A stretch of 35,055 nucleotides of DNA from Acetobacteraceae bacterium (GTDB lineage Bacteria; Pseudomonadota; Alphaproteobacteria; Acetobacterales; Acetobacteraceae). The notes under the pieces were generated by a model. It had not been told where the DNA came from, ran no database searches, and saw only the letters and a list, made by a program, of their open reading frames with translations. Below are positions 31,181 through 35,055 of the stretch, in pieces. The stretch lies in the NCBI GenBank assembly GCA_027326105.1, contig DAHWFB010000121.1, forward strand, positions 1 through 35,055, read 5' to 3'. Positions within the stretch are counted from its first letter, which is position 1, and each line of letters begins with the position of its first letter. A program made the translations under genes and the position numbers.

Positions 31181-31350
31181 GCGCGGGAGAGAGCGGGTTC
31201 GCCCGCCGCCGAAGGCGCAACCGGCCCCCGGAAACGCTCAGGCAGAAGGACCGCGCGGACGGGGAATCTCTGGAAAGCCGGCGGGTAGCCGCCGCACCGA
31301 AGGAGAAAGGGGAAACCCGAATCTCTCAGGTTCCGCGACAGAGGGGGGCC
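31181..31350 (+). promoter_or_regulatory. Tandem glycine riboswitch
   Basis: Two consecutive glycine aptamers. Aptamer 1: P1 GCGCGG (31181-31186) with CCGCGC (31251-31256); conserved GGGAGAG, CGCCGAAGG and GAAACGCTCAGGCAGAAGGACCG-type core. Aptamer 2 (31257-31350): GGGGAATCTCTGGAAAGC, CACCGAAGGAG and AATCTCTCAGG core. Ends ~45 bases before gcvT's start; such tandem riboswitches turn on glycine cleavage genes when glycine is high. The expression platform (likely SD sequestration) was not resolved. One of the most clear-cut signals in the window. Confidence 0.95.
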
Positions 31351-31396
31351 GAAGGGTGGCATCGGGCCGCCCGCCGACCCGTTGCGCGGAGCCATC

Positions 31397-32509
31397 ATGG
31401 ACCAACCTCTCGCCACCACCCCGCTCGATCGCTGGAGCCGCGCTCTCGGCGCCCGCATGGTGCCCTTCGCCGGCTACGCCATGCCGGTGCAATACCAGGG
31501 CGTGCTCGCCGAACACCGGGCCTGCCGCGAGCGTGCCGCCCTGTTCGACGTTTCCCACATGGGCCAGGCCCGCCTCGCCGGGCCGGGTGGGGCGGCGGCG
31601 CTCGAACACCTGGTCTGCGGCGATATCGCCGGCCTCAAGCCGGGCCGGCAGCGCTATACGCTGCTCACCAACGAGGCGGGCGGCATCCTCGATGACCTGA
31701 TGGTCGCCAACCTCGGCGAGGCGCTGTTCCTCGTCGTCAACGCCGCCAACAAGGTGGCGGACTTCGCCCACATCGCCGCCGCCCTGCCCGCCGGCCTGCG
31801 GCTCGAACCGCTGCCCGGGCGCGCGCTGATCGCCCTGCAGGGTCCGCGCGCGGCGGAGATTCTCGCCCGCTTCGCCGCCGGGGCGGCGACGATGGCGTTC
31901 CTCGGCGTCGCCCGCCTGGAGATCCAGGGTGCCGAGGCGATCGTCTCGCGCTCCGGCTACACCGGGGAGGACGGGTTCGAGATCTCGCTGCCCGCCGAGG
32001 CGGCGGAACCCTTCGCCCGCGCCCTGGCCGAGGACCACGGCGTGACGCCGGCCGGCCTCGGCGCGCGGGATTCGCTGCGCCTGGAAGCCGGCCTCTGCCT
32101 GCATGGCGCGGACATCGACGCCGCCACCGACCCGATCGAGGCCGCGCTCGGCTGGACCATCGGCAAGCGCCGGCGCATGGCGTGGGATTTTCCGGGCGGG
32201 GAGGCGATCCGCGCCACCCAGGACGCGGGTCCGGCCCGCCTGCGCGTCGGCATCGCGCCCGAGGGCCGCGCCCCCGCCCGTGCCGGCACCGAAATCCGGA
32301 CCGCGGCGGGCGAGCCAGTCGGCACCGTCACCTCGGGCGGCTTCTCTCCCACCCTCGATCGGCCCATCGCCATGGGCTACGTCCGGCGCGACCATGCGGC
32401 CGACGGCACCGAACTCGCCCTGCTCGTCCGCGGCCGGCCGCTTTCCGCCCGCATCGTGCCGCTTCCCTTCGTCCCCCACCGCTATCCGTCCCGCTCCGCC
32501 GCTTCGTGA
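31397..32509 (+). CDS. gcvT: Glycine cleavage system T protein (aminomethyltransferase)
   Basis: 370 aa from ATG 31397 with GCGGAG SD 6 bases before (an in-frame TTG at 31382 is not needed). Transfers the methylene unit from aminomethyl-lipoyl GcvH to tetrahydrofolate, releasing ammonia. The N-terminal folate-binding part has FAGYAMPVQYQGVLAEHRAC and FDVSHMGQ; SRSGYTGEDGFEIS and ARDSLRLEAGLCLHG (~185-235) form the active-site/folate core with the conserved Asp in 'ARDSLRLE'. C-terminal barrel follows. First gene after the riboswitch; 11 bases before gcvH. Confidence 0.95.
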   Translation: MDQPLATTPLDRWSRALGARMVPFAGYAMPVQYQGVLAEHRACRERAALFDVSHMGQARLAGPGGAAALEHLVCGDIAGLKPGRQRYTLLTNEAGGILDDLMVANLGEALFLVVNAANKVADFAHIAAALPAGLRLEPLPGRALIALQGPRAAEILARFAAGAATMAFLGVARLEIQGAEAIVSRSGYTGEDGFEISLPAEAAEPFARALAEDHGVTPAGLGARDSLRLEAGLCLHGADIDAATDPIEAALGWTIGKRRRMAWDFPGGEAIRATQDAGPARLRVGIAPEGRAPARAGTEIRTAAGEPVGTVTSGGFSPTLDRPIAMGYVRRDHAADGTELALLVRGRPLSARIVPLPFVPHRYPSRSAAS

Positions 32510-32520
32510 AGGAACCCGCC

Positions 32521-32919
32521 ATGTCCGCCACCTCCGAGTCCGCGACCGCCGAGACCCGCTACAGCCGTGACCACGAATGGATCCGCCGCGAGGGCGGGAC
32601 GATGACCGTCGGCATCACCGACCACGCCCAATCCGCGCTCGGCGATCTCGTCTTCGTCGAACTGCCCGAGGTCGGGCGCGAACTCGAAGCCGGCGAGACC
32701 TGCGCCGTGGTCGAAAGCGTCAAGGCCGCCTCCGACGTCTATGCCCCGCTGTCCGGCACGGTGAGCGCGGCCAACGACGCGGTGGTGCAGGAACCCGCCC
32801 TGGTCAACCGCGCCGCCGAGACGGAGGCCTGGTTCTTCCGCCTCTCCGGCGCCGACCCGGAGGCCTTCGCCGAACTGATGGACCGCGCCGCCTATGACGC
32901 GTTCCTCGCCACCCTCTGA
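32521..32919 (+). CDS. gcvH: Glycine cleavage system H protein
   Basis: 132 aa, ATG 32521 with AAGGA SD. Small lipoyl carrier protein that shuttles the aminomethyl group between P, T and L proteins. The lipoylated Lys is Lys68 in [27 protein letters not shown] and [20 protein letters not shown] are canonical. Slightly long N-terminus. Second gene of the operon. Confidence 0.95.
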   Translation: MSATSESATAETRYSRDHEWIRREGGTMTVGITDHAQSALGDLVFVELPEVGRELEAGETCAVVESVKAASDVYAPLSGTVSAANDAVVQEPALVNRAAETEAWFFRLSGADPEAFAELMDRAAYDAFLATL

Positions 32920-32932
32920 GCGGAGAGATCCG

Positions 32933-35055
<2,123 letters not shown>

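Overview
The window is high-GC chromosomal DNA from an alphaproteobacterium. The very high GC, codon use, CtrA-like TTAA-N7-TTAA motifs and the alphaproteobacterial type of prophage genes suggest Acetobacteraceae/Rhodospirillales; this placement is inference. It has two parts: a leftward-oriented prophage block (1-14365, cut by the left edge) and ordinary host chromosome (14394-35055, cut inside gcvP by the right edge).

Prophage, in transcription order (right to left). An XRE repressor on + (14003-14365) faces an early operon on -. Between them are three 15-bp operator-like palindromes spaced exactly 22 bp, covering a sigma70-like promoter. The early operon has a GcrA/SANT-like HTH protein, a RepA/RecA-like ATPase and a DUF6362-type protein. 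Then come a tiny Lys/Ala-rich protein with its own promoter and terminator, the large terminase, portal, scaffold-like protein, major capsid, two tiny head proteins, three head-tail connector proteins, a 52-aa protein, tail sheath, tail tube, a tail assembly chaperone with a -1 programmed-frameshift extension, a gp10-like tail protein and the start of a tape-measure-like protein. Sheath plus tube means a contractile-tailed (myovirus-like) particle. No integrase, lysis, baseplate or small terminase gene was recognised in the window.

Host part. A GAF-GGDEF-EAL c-di-GMP protein (-) carries an in-frame 15-bp duplication in the EAL lysine motif. It diverges from an RTX-like beta-roll secreted protein (+) across an intergenic region with two CtrA-like boxes. 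Next are aspartate ammonia-lyase (aspA) and a four-gene YbhGFSR-type ABC-2 exporter (HlyD adaptor, double ATPase, two permeases) preceded by a perfect FNR/ANR-type box. Convergent to these is manC (GDP-mannose supply). Divergent from manC is a 72-codon SelW/Rdx-family gene with an in-frame TGA at the CxxU position, a probable selenoprotein that ordinary gene calling would miss. An M20 amidohydrolase, a persulfide-dioxygenase-like metallo-beta-lactamase protein and a DUF3311/sodium:solute symporter pair follow.

The right end is the glycine cleavage operon gcvT-gcvH-gcvP behind a tandem glycine riboswitch, so glycine sensing directly controls the genes that degrade it.
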